Positions 49,521 through 62,504 of a stretch of DNA of 64,000 bases are shown piece by piece. The stretch is from Heliocidaris tuberculata. Taxonomy: Eukaryota; Echinodermata; Echinoidea; Camarodonta; Echinometridae. The notes under the pieces were generated by a model. It did not search any database. It was not told the origin of the DNA and worked only from the letters and a program-made list of their open reading frames with translations. Location of the stretch: contig CM046845.1 in assembly GCA_025618425.1 (NCBI GenBank), positions 34,250,277 through 34,314,276 on the forward strand. Direction: 5' to 3'. How positions within the stretch are numbered: the stretch's first letter is position 1; each line of letters begins with the position of its first letter. Position numbers and translations under genes: made by a program.

Positions 49521-50270
49521 CATAAAACACAGAGTTACCAACTGTCTCTTTTAATTTTCCTGGTGACTTGTCAGGGCTATTTGATGTATATGGTACCTAG
49601 ATCCTGAATCACCTTTCAGCAATGTGATCAGATATTGGGGTTATCTTATATCCCGTCTCCTGCAGCCTGAAATAACATGATTATCAGTAGGATGTGTGGT
49701 GTGTATCATGTATACCTGGACAAGAGGTACCTAACATAATTTCCTATGAGTGGCACTGCTATAATCACAACAAGACTCCAATTCAAAGAATCCAGAAAGT
49801 CACTTTACTGAACATCATCTTACTTAATTAGCTCATTTGCTTTATCATCCATTTTCCGTAATTACGTTTAAAGACAATTAACAGTCACCATTCTGAAACT
49901 GTTTATGAATCATTTTCCTGAAGTCCAGGACTGTGGTCAGCAGATATTGTTCTATGTAATACCTGGTTCAAGGTAATCCATTTTAAAAATCTACAAGTAA
50001 AATATACATAATGTAGTCATCAAAAAGCACAATCGAGGCTGTTTGAATAGTTGTTTTTTTTTTATGAAAGGCAAACCAAGTTTATACTTTCCGAAAGTTT
50101 CCCTGACAGTTGACTAAAATGTTCACTCTTCTGAATATATCAGCAAGTTCTTTATGTTCAAAGCAAATGTATCCACTTCAAGTAACAGTTTAGTGTAATC
50201 AATATTTCATCTCAATCAGATTCTAAATATTGAAAAATATATATCAGCAAAATGCTAGTGTTATGCAATT

Positions 50271-50430
50271 TCCCCCTCTCCCCCACCCCCCCCCCCTCTG
50301 CCTCTCCCTCTCTTTCTCTATCCCTCTTTCCCCCACTCTTTCTCTTCGCCTCCCTCTCTCTGCCTGAAAACCAACCCCCCCCCCCTCTCTCTCTCTCTTC
50401 CTCTCCTTTTCCTTCTCCTTCTCATGACTC
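50271..50430. repeat. Pyrimidine-rich C/CT tract
   Basis: Runs of C (up to about 10) mixed with (CT)n over 160 bp on the plus strand. The overlapping ORFs on both strands are by-products. Confidence 0.9.
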
Positions 50431-51427
50431 TTGTCTCCAATCTTGTCCCAAACAGCCTATCAATTTCAAAAATAATTCTCAACATGTCACATGGACTCAT
50501 ACGTGATTCTCATTAATGTACTTGAAGTCTTCTGCCATATGTTAACATTAGGATTAATATATCAAACATTAAAATGTCTAATGCCAGATTGATGTTACAC
50601 CCAAAATTGTCTTTCCTACAAACTCTAGATATACATCAACATTCCTCACTTGAGCAAAGTAAAGGGACTAATAAGTGATTACAACTTCCTCACACCCAAC
50701 TGCTAGAAGTGAAGAATTATCCTGCTTGGAAATATGTTAACTTACTAGAAAAAATAATGATCTAATCGATCATTTCTGGGAGGTCATGCAGCCCAGTTAA
50801 TTGGCTTATTACACGAAGCTCATACTCAGGAAATTATGATAATTTGTTAAGGAACATGAGCTAATATCTTTTCAGAGTTTGTAGAATGTCTGTCTTGTCA
50901 TGACACATGCAGGTATTGTGATGAATGTGACATGAAATGTGACAGAAACATTACGAGGTTTGAAAGAAAAAAAATCACTGCTGGGAGTAATTAAATAATC
51001 TTTGGTCATGAAATGAATAATGTTCAACTACTGTTGGATATATCAGATCAAATAGGCCTTCAACAAAATGATTTCATTGATAGCTCCTCCCTCTTAGAAT
51101 ATCCATCATGATAATTTCTTTTTGTTGAAATGACACTTTTAAGAAAGAGCAATACTTTCTCCTTTCATGGGTGTTTCTATTCTCTTTCTCACTCTCCCTC
51201 TCTTGATTCACAAATGAATGATCCTTCTAATGATTCTATATATTTTTTCAGTTAGGCCTATAAATAAAATTTTGTGGGGAATCACATCATTACTGGTAGA
51301 GTGCATATATATTTCTCTTGTCTTATCATGACAATGTATAAAATCATATGCGCTCATTAACTAATGGAGGGGAACCAGATAACACATAGAGAACTATCCA
51401 AGTTATGATGTTGTACAACTTCTCATT

Positions 51428-51450
51428 CTCTCCCCCTCTCTCTCTCTCTT

Positions 51451-51481
<31 letters not shown>

Positions 51482-51502
51482 TACACACACTATGTGTGTG
51501 TG
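51428..51502. repeat. (CT)n-(CA)n compound microsatellite ending in a (CA)/(TG) inverted pair
   Basis: (CT)n, then (CA)n, then ATACACACAC followed by TATGTGTGTGTG. The (CA) and (TG) parts are complementary and could form a hairpin. Confidence 0.9.
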
Positions 51503-53044
51503 TTCACAAATGGTACTAGCCAATTGTCTAAAGTTTTTGTAGTCAATAATGCTTGCAGGAATATAAGGAAATTTGCAAAGACATATTTCCTCTATTTTCA
51601 ACTCAATAATAAACAAAATAAATTGTACCTTTCTAAAACATTAATTGCTTTGATATTCAAAAGCCTTGTAGCCTGCAATATATTAGCAACTCCTATATTC
51701 ATTTAGGAATATTATCAAACACTTATTATCATGTATACCAAAGCAGCACAGAAAGGCAGACCAAGTTAAACATGTGATGAAAACCTGCCTGCTAAATTAA
51801 TCAACATCATTCTTTAATCTATCTAGGAGGACAAGGGATTTCACCCAATCTCTCCTCATTACACCCATGCTGCAATCCACTCAATTAATATCATATGACC
51901 TGCTTCAGCAAATAAAAGCTCAAACAAAATACCAGAAATAGTTACGTTGGAAGTGCATAAAAACATGTCTGTTCATCTTCATGTATGTGGAGAATATCAG
52001 TATTCAATCCTGATTGGAGAGATTAGATGTGTCATGAAGATAAGAGATGTCTTTATAACAAACATGAAATAGTTTGTCTTTAAATGGACCTAGTGTTCCA
52101 TGATATAAAGTAAGTAAATAGCTATGGTTAAACAAAAGGAAATATTAGCTCTCATATTTCATGCATGGATGACCAAGGCAGGAAATACCATTTCAAGTTG
52201 TTTGTTCCATAAAAACAGATTAACTTGTTCTGCTCTTATCACCTATATCTCATTAACTTAACGACGATTGTTGAGGGTTCATATTTACAACAGGAGGACA
52301 CACTCTATGATTTTAGTGAGAAAATAATGATACTTTTTCTCACAGATGATCATTCTTCTCACACCATCACATGTCTAATTGCTCATAAAAATTCTGTAAT
52401 CATGGCAGCTCATCAGAGAACATTTTCATGAAAATGATGATGTATCTATATTGACTGAAACCTCATCATTATCATTTAACAAAACACATTTGAACAAAGA
52501 TGCTTTACAATGTTTCATGCACGCATCATTTAAATATAATGAAGTTGACAATTTCCATACATTTATGGGCATTCTCTGTAAAAAGAATCTATTTCTACAA
52601 ATGGATGTGATTTTCAATTCCTTTCAATTTGTAATATAGATTATAATCCATATAACATTATTTGAAAGCCTTTTGCGTAGGATGATAGAATTGTTATTAG
52701 GGTTGACAATTTTTTCCTAAAAATTCAATGTAGGCCTACATCAGCAATTTAAATCAAATAAATGAAAACATTGGCTTGAATGAATGATCTTTCTTAAAAT
52801 GATTTGAATCAATGTTGATTTGGGGTCAACTCTGAATTCTACTGAACTGAACAAAAAAGGAAAAAAAGAGATCAGGTTGCATATGTGCAATGCTGAAATC
52901 TGCTATTAATTTGGAAAATAGAACATAAGGTTTCATTGAGAAGAATGTTCCATATTTTACTCAAGGATAAAAGTTAACTTCTTACAATGAGAGAAGTTGC
53001 ATTGTTCACATTTCTATGTCTATTAATACATCTCTCTTCCTTAC

Positions 53045-53206
53045 CTGGAAATACTGTAATAGATCCCAGAGGCTTTCAAGATGTCTCAGTAAAGGCTCCA
53101 AGATCTTTAGGATCACCGCTCCAAGGCAGGATATGACAAGTAGAGTAGATGGTACATCCTTACATAGGTATACCAACAACCCTAACCAGCCCTGAAAACC
53201 TTCCAT
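53045..53206 (-). CDS. PLEKHG4: PLEKHG4-like exon 1: start codon and hydrophobic N-terminus
   Basis: The exon encodes residues 1-54 and ends at a GT donor (CAG then gtaagg) in phase 0, matching the phase-0 acceptor of the next exon. The ATG at 53206 is the first in frame after an upstream in-frame TGA at 53242-53240, which supports this start. Residues 8-36 are strongly hydrophobic (core TLLVISCLGAVILKIL, residues 21-36), followed by a leucine-rich amphipathic stretch to residue 54 (LLRHLESLWDLLQYF). Vertebrate PLEKHG4 proteins are cytosolic and, as I recall them, have no comparable membrane-like segment, so this may be a lineage-specific or alternative N-terminus that tethers the exchange factor to a membrane. 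The assignment to this gene depends on phase and position rather than on conserved residues. Confidence 0.6.
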
Positions 53207-54942
53207 CGTCAAAATCCACCTGCTTCTAACTTTAGTCCATCATTTCATGCTTCCACCAGCTGACTTCATGTTCATGTTGTAGTACTGGTCTCTATGCAGA
53301 CATTGCAGTTATATCCTGAAGCTTTCCTATGGAATGCAAGCTTAAATAACTGGAGAAGGACTGAGATGCTGCATCTATTCCTGGCAAGCTTATTCCACTC
53401 ACTGGAGAGACAGACAATGTGATTCATGCACAATGGTGTTCCTTGTGGTCGGCAGCAATAACGGAGAAATCTCCCTGTGTTTTCTAATCATTACAGACAG
53501 GTTATCATTCATTACCACTTTGGAGCTCAAGCTGAGTGAGAGATAACAGTTAACACATTCAGTGTTCTTTCCACACACATATCCTTGACACCACTTTCTA
53601 ATCAAGGTAGAATGTGAGAGAAAGTCAACATAAACACAACCCAAAAGGAATACAACAAAAACAAAAACTGCAAAACAGATTAACAGCTTTATAATCACGT
53701 TTGCTGCCGAGTTTTCTTCAACAAGAAAAAATGAAGTGGGATGTCCAGGTGCTCTGTATCAACAATATCTTGATTGTAACAAGTAAATGACTCATTTACA
53801 GTTAAGTGGTGTTACTTTCTTCTTCTCTTCAACATACCTTCTATAAACTTCAGGAAATACTAATTAGTTGCGAATACAATAGTTCTCACCTAACTGTCAG
53901 ATTTGACAGTAATGTGTGAATGCTAAGATTTCCTTTAAGATCAACAAGAACATTATTGACACATTGAGCCTTTAAACAAAACAAAAACCACAGAATGCAT
54001 GAGTGAAAGGGAGACAGTGATCACAGCAGGATGATTCTAAATAAGGATACAACTTTCTCTTCCAATGAAAATGGTGCTGGGAATAATTAATGCATGCCTT
54101 AAAATTGAAGGAAAAAAAGCAATCCCGTCACAAAAGTAGCTTCTTCAGAACTGTCCAAAACTGATATTCATCTCATGTGAGAAGTTTGCATAGTTTTACT
54201 ATTTTATTTTCCAATATGATCTTCCATGATCTCCTTCATTTTGTATTCACAAGGCTAGATACCATTTAACAGACCATGAAAGATGCTGCTGTTCTCTGTT
54301 GATGATCATAGAACATCTTGGAGAATCATATTATGCTGACAAACCTTGCGGTTATTGGTCCATATTGAAGCCAGTGATTATCAGAAGTGAGATGATTAAA
54401 GATGCTGCATCAGGACAGGGTCTCAAATTATCCAATCTTCATGATGAAACCAAGCAAATATGCTCCATGTGCCTGATGTAAGATTGAGAGTAGACAGACA
54501 GCTACAGTGAACAGACCAGCTGATCATCAGGAAGGGAATGGACTGATGTACTGCTTGTGTGCAATAAACAACATGTGCTGTCAACCGCTGGCAACCTAGT
54601 CTCATATCCCAGACTTATTGCTCTAATTTAAACATGTTCCACACCCTCTTTCTACTTGAGTGAAGTCACTGATCTTTACCGCAACAACTGATCACTGTTT
54701 TGTGACAATATTTGACCGTTATAGCCGGTTATTCCATGCATAAAGCTCACCAACAATAAACAGAGGATTCTCTCTTGCATAACATGGCCACATTACCATG
54801 AAATTGTTTTCTTCGGTCCTCTCATATTCCCAAGGTACAAATGTATCCTTGTTGATTGGAGTACTCTAAATCTGAATATAACAATTTGTTTGTCCCTCTG
54901 CCTCTGTGTAGTGGACAATGACAGAGAAAAAAGATGGAGCAA

Positions 54943-54969
54943 CTAGGGGGCGTGGCAGGTGATTGGTGG
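54943..54969 (-). promoter_or_regulatory. Candidate promoter elements: CCAAT box and GC/KLF box
   Basis: On the minus strand, a CCACCAATCACC block is followed within about 10 bp by CCACGCCCCC, a GC/KLF-type box. The pair lies about 1.7 kb upstream of the exon 1 start codon in the gene's orientation, a plausible place for the promoter if the 5' UTR is long or contains an intron. No TATA box or clear initiator was identified. A similar AGGTGATTGGTGGA string occurs at 24701-24714 without a gene, which weakens the case. Confidence 0.25.
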
Positions 54970-55055
54970 AAATGATAGAGTTGGACATATCAACAAATTC
55001 CATAGCAAGAGAGATCAAAATAGATGCTGATTTAGGGGGTGCACAAGGACATCAG

Positions 55056-55292
55056 TTTCTAAGCTCAGTAAAGAGGAGATGAAAATGGCAAGATCCTTTT
55101 GCATGTTACCAACAAGTGATAATTCTGTTTTGATCAGTTGCAATGTACTTAGACCTCTTTCCAGAAATAGAGAACAGTGTTTTCTCAGCTTAGCAAAGAG
55201 GAGCTCATAACTGCAAAACCCCTTTGCACAGAAAGTAGGCCTAACGGTTTTGTTTCGATCAGTCACACTGACAGTGCTAGACCTCTTTCCAA
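55056..55292. repeat. Diverged tandem duplication, two ~115-bp units
   Basis: Unit 1 (about 55056-55170) and unit 2 (about 55177-55292) share, in order, TTCT(A/C)AGCT(C/T)AG(T/C)AAAG, a CC(T/C)TTTGCA block, a TTGT/CTGTTT..GATCAGT block and TAGACCTCTTTCCA. A minus-strand 104-residue ORF (55015-55329) spans both units; it is not recognised as a protein. Confidence 0.75.
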
Positions 55293-58262
55293 TGTAATCA
55301 GAATCAAATGTGATTGAAACATCTATCAAAAGGTTTAGAAGAGAGACTAGTCATGGGAGAGATCCAGGTTTGAGTAGGTAGGTGTGAATGAGAAGTAGTA
55401 CAGTATGGTGAGAGCTGTACCAGATGCTTTTATTCTGCCATGATGATACCTCATACTCATAGACATTCCTCATGTTCAACTAGCTTCTCATATTCACATG
55501 TAACTCTGGTAACAGGATCATCAAACTGGTTAACATTCATGCAACAACATACCCTTTTTCAGAATAATGTTCCTTTTTCAGAATAATAAAACTGTTTAAA
55601 ATCAAATAATACTCTTTAGTTGATAGTAAAAGAGTTCTTCTCAGCTGGGAGTTACACAAAAATGAACCACTGGTCACTCAACCAAGAAAGATTTAAGCAT
55701 AGTATAATATTAATTTAATATTATGTCCAAATATCTTGTGTCTTATCCACATGATAGTAATTGAAAATGTAGGCTTACTTAACAAGTCAGTTTATATCCT
55801 ATAATAACAAATAAGACATGCATTCAATTAGTAAAGAGGTACTTTGTGCCACTTGCAATACACCCTAAACAACAATCATCTGTTTATCTTCATTATTTCT
55901 TATTTTTTCAAAGAAATATGAGATTTCATGTAGCCACAAAAACAGGAAGCTCCTCTCTTTGTTTCTATTTCCTTGTTTATTTCCTCCTCTGCCCTGCCCT
56001 GGATTCATGTTATACTAAGAATAGATGAATCAAGAACATTAATTTCTCTGAAATCACAAACATGAGCTCAATATTACTCTCCTGTTCTCCACCTAATGAA
56101 TTCATGCTCCTGGAAAGTGCAGTCACTCCTGTATTCCTGTTCATCTTTGCTTAGCTGCCATCCTAGCAAGCTTCAGAATCGATGATCAGTGATTGATTAA
56201 GAAGATATTGGAGACATGACCCTGTGAAGATGAAATGTAGAGAAGGGCAAAGCTTCTGGAGGGTGATTTACTGGCAGTCATCAAAAAAAAAAAATGAAAT
56301 CCTGAGGCTTCCAGGTCAGTGCAATCACTGATATCCATTCATCAATCTTGCACCAAACTTGGGAATGATTTATTTATTAATACTAAGAAAAAGAAGATCA
56401 AGTTTGTCTTTTTCCAAGACCTAGCCCAAGCCACAACAATGATCAGCCTGGAAGGCAGATTACTGGTACTACTAAAGCAAATATATGACTGAAATGAGGT
56501 AGAAACATCCTATAGTTCATTCATAAAGAATCAACTAATCCCTCTTTAATACGCTCAAGATATGCTGGACATGGCTCATCTACTTCCTTGCAACCAGCAA
56601 ATAAACGAAAATACCAAGTATCACAATCTTCATGAAAGAAAGCAGAGTGCCACTGACTGCCAAGTTGATTCTTTTCAGAATGTCACATCCAAGAAGACAT
56701 TTCAAGAATAATACAACTGACTGATATATGTTCAAAGGGCGGGAGTATGATGTTTCTCTCACTGTTAACCTTAACCGTCCCCGGGGCTTGGTATCAGGAT
56801 ACATGGATAGAAGTTCTTCTTTCATGAGAACTTGGTGGTTCATCGCTCATGATGAAATAGTTAAATGTACTGAGGTGGGAAGTCCTCCAGGTGACATTGA
56901 TATTCACTCCAGATATAACTGATTAAATATAAGATTAAATTAAAAGTTCTTACAGGAGTGAGTTGGTACAAATTAAAGATCTCTGTTTTTCAAGCACATT
57001 AATGAAACTATATTTTGTTATAGCTATGAATACTTTCTACACTGCATGAGACAAGGGGTCTGATCAAGTAAAATGAGAGTTCACATGATAGATATACTTT
57101 TGTGAAGCAAAAGATGATGAAACATTTGATTTTTTTCAAAAAATACTTTTACATGACAAAAACAAAATTCAACAAAGCAGACAAGATGGCATATAAAAGC
57201 AGGAAATATTATGTAAGTGGTATCGTTTTACTGATAATTGGTTTTCAGAGCAGTGAAAAATTACTGTGTTGTTCACTACAGCTCTTTGGAAACTTATAAT
57301 AGAAAGGCATGATTTATATGGTAATTATACTATTTTTTCCATGTTTCTCCAAACTTTCTTTTAGGGGTTATTCCTGAGCTAAATCACTCTCAGCTCCTGA
57401 GTATTTTCCCTCAAAGGATCATGTAAATGAAGCAAGCTACACCATGACAGCTAATCCACAGTTCCTATGTATGCAGTGTAAAATGAGCATTATGGACAAT
57501 ATAGCATTCTTTCTTGCCAGTTACAAATCCTGTTTCTTTAACAAAAGAAGTCAATCAACTTCTTGGTTTCCATGACGTCAATCAAAATCCCCTGATACCC
57601 AAACTGGGCTATTTTTATTTGTCACATAATAATGGAACAAGAACGAAGTAAATACTTAAGACAAAATTGTACTTACAGTTTTGTCATGTTCTGAGCATGT
57701 CCTCTTTATTCATAAATAAGTTAGAACTTAAACAATCTGCAATTTATCTTCTAGAAAACAATGAAATTATTTTTGTCATTGCTCATTCACAGTAAAATTG
57801 ACTCTTCTGCACTGTAAAGATAGCATACATGTATAGTTTCAGTCCATAGACCTTATACAAAATTGAAAACTGTCATTTTTGCTTTCCTCTTTCTGCCAGA
57901 ATACTTGCCAAGAAACATAAGACTGGATAAGATTGAAACGGCATTCATCTGGAGGTGTCTGGATTTGTCAGATGAGTGAGATCTGAAATTTGTTTGATCA
58001 GGAACCCGAGATCCCCAATGCTTTCAAAAGAAAAAAAGAACATTGTAACAGTTTGTCCTGAGGCTTGAGATGCAGATGAGAGTTTGAACAACTATTTAAA
58101 CAGGAAACTTGAAAGGGAAACGGTTTATTTTTTACTTTAGTTAGCAGGAAATAGAAACAGCTTGAACCTCTCCTTGCCCATCATATTCATTTTACTAATT
58201 TAATGAAACTTTACATTAAAAGGTACCTTTAAAATGACTAACAAAGGAAGATGTATTGTAAT

Positions 58263-58266
<4 letters not shown>

Positions 58267-58319
<53 letters not shown>

Positions 58320-58331
58320 TTCTCTCTTTCT
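58267..58331. repeat. (TC)n microsatellite
   Basis: About 25 uninterrupted TC units followed by a degenerate CT-rich end. Confidence 0.95.
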
Positions 58332-60654
58332 ATCATTCACTCCATCTTCATTTCTTTCTCCAAAAATCCTGAGCTAAAAACACCATTTCAACATGTAAAC
58401 ATAGATTAACCACCAAAGAAACCAGGAGAATTGGGGCTTGCCTATTTTTGTCATGCATTGGGTGTGTCAGGAATGGCTTCAGCAGGCTTCAGTACATAGA
58501 GCCTAGTCTATAGCATGGATCCAGTACAGAGTGCCTTAGAAAGGTTTGTGCCTGAAAATTTAGACTTCGGGTGGCTCATCAAAAATTGGCTCCACTCCTT
58601 GAAGTCCCAAAGGAAAGCTAAGGCCAAGTAAGATCTTCAACATGATGCTTCAGAGACCAAATCAGCCAACTTCAATCTTGTGAAACTAGAAGTAATAACA
58701 CCACCATATTGTGGGATTTCCTACTACTTGTTTTTATATGAATGGTAATCACAACTAAGTAACCTTATGGAATGTATGTTAGATTGAACAGAGATGAAGA
58801 ATTGGGTCACTTCCATTATTTCATGCTGAAAATCAATATGAAAAAATGGGGGAAATGGTATACAGTATTACATGAAGCAGATATGATATAACAAGATTCT
58901 GATTTCTGAATTCTTTACCTGCAAATTATTATGTCAAAATTACTTTGAGTTTTTCACAATCTTCATTTTAGCTGATCATTCTTTTTATGACCATTTTTGT
59001 CTTCTAATTTACACAAATTGTTTTTTGGTTGTGGTGATAAGTCCCCTCTAAACTGAGAAAACACAAAAGTATCTGGGTAACCTACCAAAGAAAGATATTG
59101 AAAAGCACAGTCAGAACAAAACTTCACTAATTGGTAACATCCACCAAGGCCCTTTCCAATTGTGTTTTTAAAATATGTTCATTAAATGAAGCAAACCAGG
59201 TTACCGTACAAGAATTCTGATGAAACTCTCACAATGTATTGAATAAAGAACACTAAATGCTGAGAAGATATTCCAATGATGCTTTATTTCCTCTTATTAT
59301 GTGTGATAAGGCACAGGACTCTAAATGCATTTTATTAGTCATAATACTCTGTGCAGCATTATACTGTTTGCTGTAAACCAGCATGTACAATGTAAATATA
59401 ACTGTAGTTTGTTTCAAAAGATTGCCCATTCCACTAGAAGAATACTGGGACAATACATTTTGAATTTGGTTCTCAGAAGTCCTCTGATGTTTCATGGTCT
59501 ATAAATGTAGATATCAGTTTGATGCTTATAGCTAATCAGACAAAACTACTCAATAGAAGAAAACTCTCAGCAGGTAAATGGCCACTTAACAAAATGACTC
59601 TATTTAATAATTTCAAAATACTTCAAACAACCAATATTTCATGTTATAAACTAATCCTCAGATCATATGGAGATACCTCTGGACATTTCCTTCTTTTCCA
59701 CCAACTTGCCCTCTCCATTTGATTCTGTAAACCTACCACAGGCAGACAAGCTAGAAAGGCCAGCCAAAGATCAAAGAGGACTTGTCAGTCTTGTGTCTAC
59801 AGCTCTCAGCAGGGTTTGTCCTAAGGTCAGCAATCATAGAAATTATTTCTGAATTATCTGACCAATTAGCAGGACAAATTGAGTGAGGTTCAACCATAGC
59901 CCCTCTCTAGCGATATTCACCACAGAAAAAAATCCCAAGAAATTATATATTTTAAAATCATAGGAAGATGGTTATTCACACAAGTCCTCTGCAAGGCAAC
60001 AACTGCAATCCATTTCATTCTTCCAGATGTACATGATATTTTTGATATTTCAGTCAACTGACATGAAGATACCTCTTCCTAAACTTAAACATACAAAATG
60101 CTTTGAAACAATGCAGACAGACACATTAATATGAAATATTTCACTGCTTAAATAACCCCTTTAAAAGTTCTTTAGACTACAATCTATTTTTCTTTCAAAT
60201 AAGGCCTTCAAGATAAAGCTCCTAAGTTAAGCCACAGAGACCAGCCCATTTCTTTCAATCTTTCCTATCCTTCCAGATGTTTAAAGAAAATTATCTTCAT
60301 ACAAAACAGAATAACATCATCGCTCCTTCTTCAAGATGATCAGATTTCTCTATTATTCCAGCAAGTTTACAGAAAGTTATTGACGGGGAAAAATTTGGAG
60401 GATTTCTTATTTTCTCAATGAGTATGAGATGGAGCCATCGACTTGACCCCCCTCTGGGATGGTGGACCTTCTTTGTTAAACCACTTCCAGTCTTCTCCCA
60501 CAGTATCTATCATCATCATCATTCCTTGGTAGAGATCGGTAGAACAACCCACAGAGGAGGTGTCTCCTACCACCCTCATTCAACTCAGACTACTAGTTCA
60601 AAGAAGGTCAGATGCTCATCTCAAATGAAAGAAACTATTGACCTGAGATGAGCT

Positions 60655-61010
60655 TGTGGGGAGCAACACAGTGGTAGAGTGGTTTATACTCTTTTGATTT
60701 TCACTCAGGAGGTTTAGGGTTCAATTCATAGCAAATGGGCCACAACTGCCCTCTGCACAAGACATGTCAATTACAAAGAACACCTGATAACTATATCATT
60801 ATCATTATCCTGCATGGTCATTGAGTTCACATCAAACCTGCATGCATTGTGTGCACCATATCCATTCCATGGGGAGTACTCTCAGTCACATGGTACACAC
60901 ACATACATGTATGTAGGGCAGTGATACCAAGGAGTTACCTGCCTGGTAATATAAACCAATGGATACCCTACAAGGTCTTTATACCACTCCTGGGTAAAGG
61001 GTGACTATGC
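60655..61010 (+). mobile_element. Candidate tRNA-derived SINE
   Basis: The 5' part has a string resembling a pol III A box (AGTGGTAGAGTGG) and, about 45 bp on, a B-box-like GGGTTCAATTC. The following body of about 300 bp is unrelated to tRNA. The head does not fold as an intact tRNA by eye. No tail repeat or target duplication was identified, so the 3' boundary is approximate. Confidence 0.4.
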
Positions 61011-61039
61011 ACATTAGCATTTTGTCAAAGGGTGACTAA

Positions 61040-61563
61040 GACCCCGTTTTCATTACAAGGGATAGAGCGATATAGCGTGCGCTAGATCGCACCACCTCTA
61101 TGGTGAGAACACGGCGACGTTGTTCCGGGGCGATCCAGGGCGATCCACAGCGATCCCAAACCGGACCACCTCTGGGGGGTGGTCTACAAGAGATAGCGCG
61201 ATCTAGCGCACGCTAGATCGATCTCTCTTTTGTAGTGAGAACAGGACGATGGGAAGTACGCTGGAAGTATGCCGTGACCCAGGAAGTGTTTACAATGTAA
61301 GGATACAGCTCGCATATAGCGCACAGTATACATTCGGTATAGATCGCTAGCGTTAAGCCGAATCGAATTACGCGCAAAAACGTTGACCCCATTACGTGAG
61401 ATGTCATGGCAACAAGAACCCTGAAAAAGAGAAGTGCGACGATAGATCGCGCTACCCTCTGCAAGTGTGAACCCGCGGCGTGCCAGCAGCGTGCCAGTGG
61501 ACCGCCCTGGCGCGATGCACGATGGAGCGATCCACTTTCCAATCTCGTAATGAGAACGGGGTC
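61040..61563. mobile_element. Harbinger-like MITE, second element
   Basis: The ends are GACCCCGTTTTCATTAC and GTAATGAGAACGGGGTC, resembling the GACCCC ends of the element at 19650. Subterminal GATCTAGCG/CGCTAGATCG motifs are repeated in both orientations near the left end, and the interior is GC-rich relative to the region. The flanking triplets (TAA left, ATA right) do not form a perfect duplication. The minus-strand ORF of 124 residues is internal and not recognised. Confidence 0.7.
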
Positions 61564-62504
61564 ATAGATGGGTAGGATCTGATCCACTACAAAGTCCAGC
61601 GAGGGAAGTTACCAATGACATTGCACTGGTCCAGTCCAGTCGCATATAGGTGACACGTATACCCGATACCTAAGAAATTTCTTTTTCGGTCACACCTTTT
61701 GGACATACAATGTACAGTTTGTTTCTGAGGACAAGAGAAAGTAATTGTTGGGAATGCCACCCACCAAACCAAAGCAAAGAGAAGTTTTTTCTTTTCTCAA
61801 TCGCAGCTGCAAAGAGCTTTAGAAGTAAAACCTTTAACCCCCCCCCCCCAACAACAACAAAAAAATCCTTGGTTAGTCTGCCCTTCATGTCATTGTCTGC
61901 AAACAATATCACAGAAGAGCTCTGATCATACCAAGGCGGTACTAGGCAAGCATTGTAAAAATTCCCCTTATTCAGAAAAGGAAAGTAGCATATGAAGAAG
62001 AGATATGCTTTGTGTTTATGTTCCTTGAGATGTGATTATGTGAAGAAAAGATCCCAACCAATCACCATTCTTTGCTTACCACAAAATGAATTCTTTTATC
62101 CATATCAAAATCCTGAACTGAGAAAAAAGGGGGAAGTATCTATTGGTTGAATCTGTCTGGCCAATATCGATTGTAAGAAGCAGATGGTTTTCCTGTGACT
62201 GAAGTGATTTCCAAAATATAATTTATTCTCTGAGTGTTTTTAAGGGGATAAAGATTGCAAAATGAATGAATAAACATGGGATGCCATTCTGGTAGTAGGA
62301 CTAGGTAAATTAGATAAGAAAAATCATAATAATCATTATATCTATTAGACAACAAGTCAGTCAGCCTTTGCAGAACATTACAAAATTGATTTTTATAAAT
62401 GTGCTCAATCAGATGAAGGCTGCCTCTAATTAACATCTTCTCTGAAGGATTACTATAGCTTTCTTGACCTTCTTCAAACAAGAGTTAGGTAAATAGATTA
62501 CTTT

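Larger units (their letters stand above)
40653..53044 (-). other. Intron 1 of the PLEKHG4-like gene (12.4 kb)
   Basis: Inferred from phase-0 joining of exons 1 and 2. It contains two minus-oriented retrotransposon tails, the 1.37-kb palindrome, palindrome copy 5 and several microsatellites. A further possible palindrome relative, split by about 190 bp, has ends near 40936 (GCTGAGAGCCAGAG) and 41178 (CCCTTCTGCCTCTCAACC). No additional exon is recognised. Confidence 0.55.
6038..53206 (-). other. PLEKHG4: Partial puratrophin-1/PLEKHG4-like RhoGEF gene (locus span)
   Basis: Six minus-strand exons join in consistent phase (0, 0, 1, 1, 2, then 0 at the end) into 402 open codons with GT-AG splice sites throughout. 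Their order matches the N-terminal half of vertebrate PLEKHG4 and PLEKHG4B: an N-terminal conserved region, a linker, then a SEC14-like domain. Family members are Rho-family guanine-nucleotide exchange factors with spectrin-like, DH and PH domains further on. None of those is seen here, so the gene must continue past the left edge. Introns are about 12.4, 23.2, 4.1, 0.63 and 5.7 kb, and no next exon is visible in the 6 kb left of the last one. Homology is from recalled family sequences; no database search was run. An invertebrate gene like this is probably co-orthologous to both vertebrate paralogues. Confidence 0.8.

Noticed and set aside
53399..53755. Minus-strand open frame with a strongly hydrophobic run (KLLICFAVFVFVVFLLG) upstream of exon 1
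   Set aside because: It has no ATG before the hydrophobic run, and that run comes from TTTTTGTT-type low-complexity sequence. No splice route into exon 1 in frame was found.
61213..61587. 124-residue minus-strand ORF
   Set aside because: It falls inside the second Harbinger-like element, is unlike any transposase I know, and crosses the element's end.
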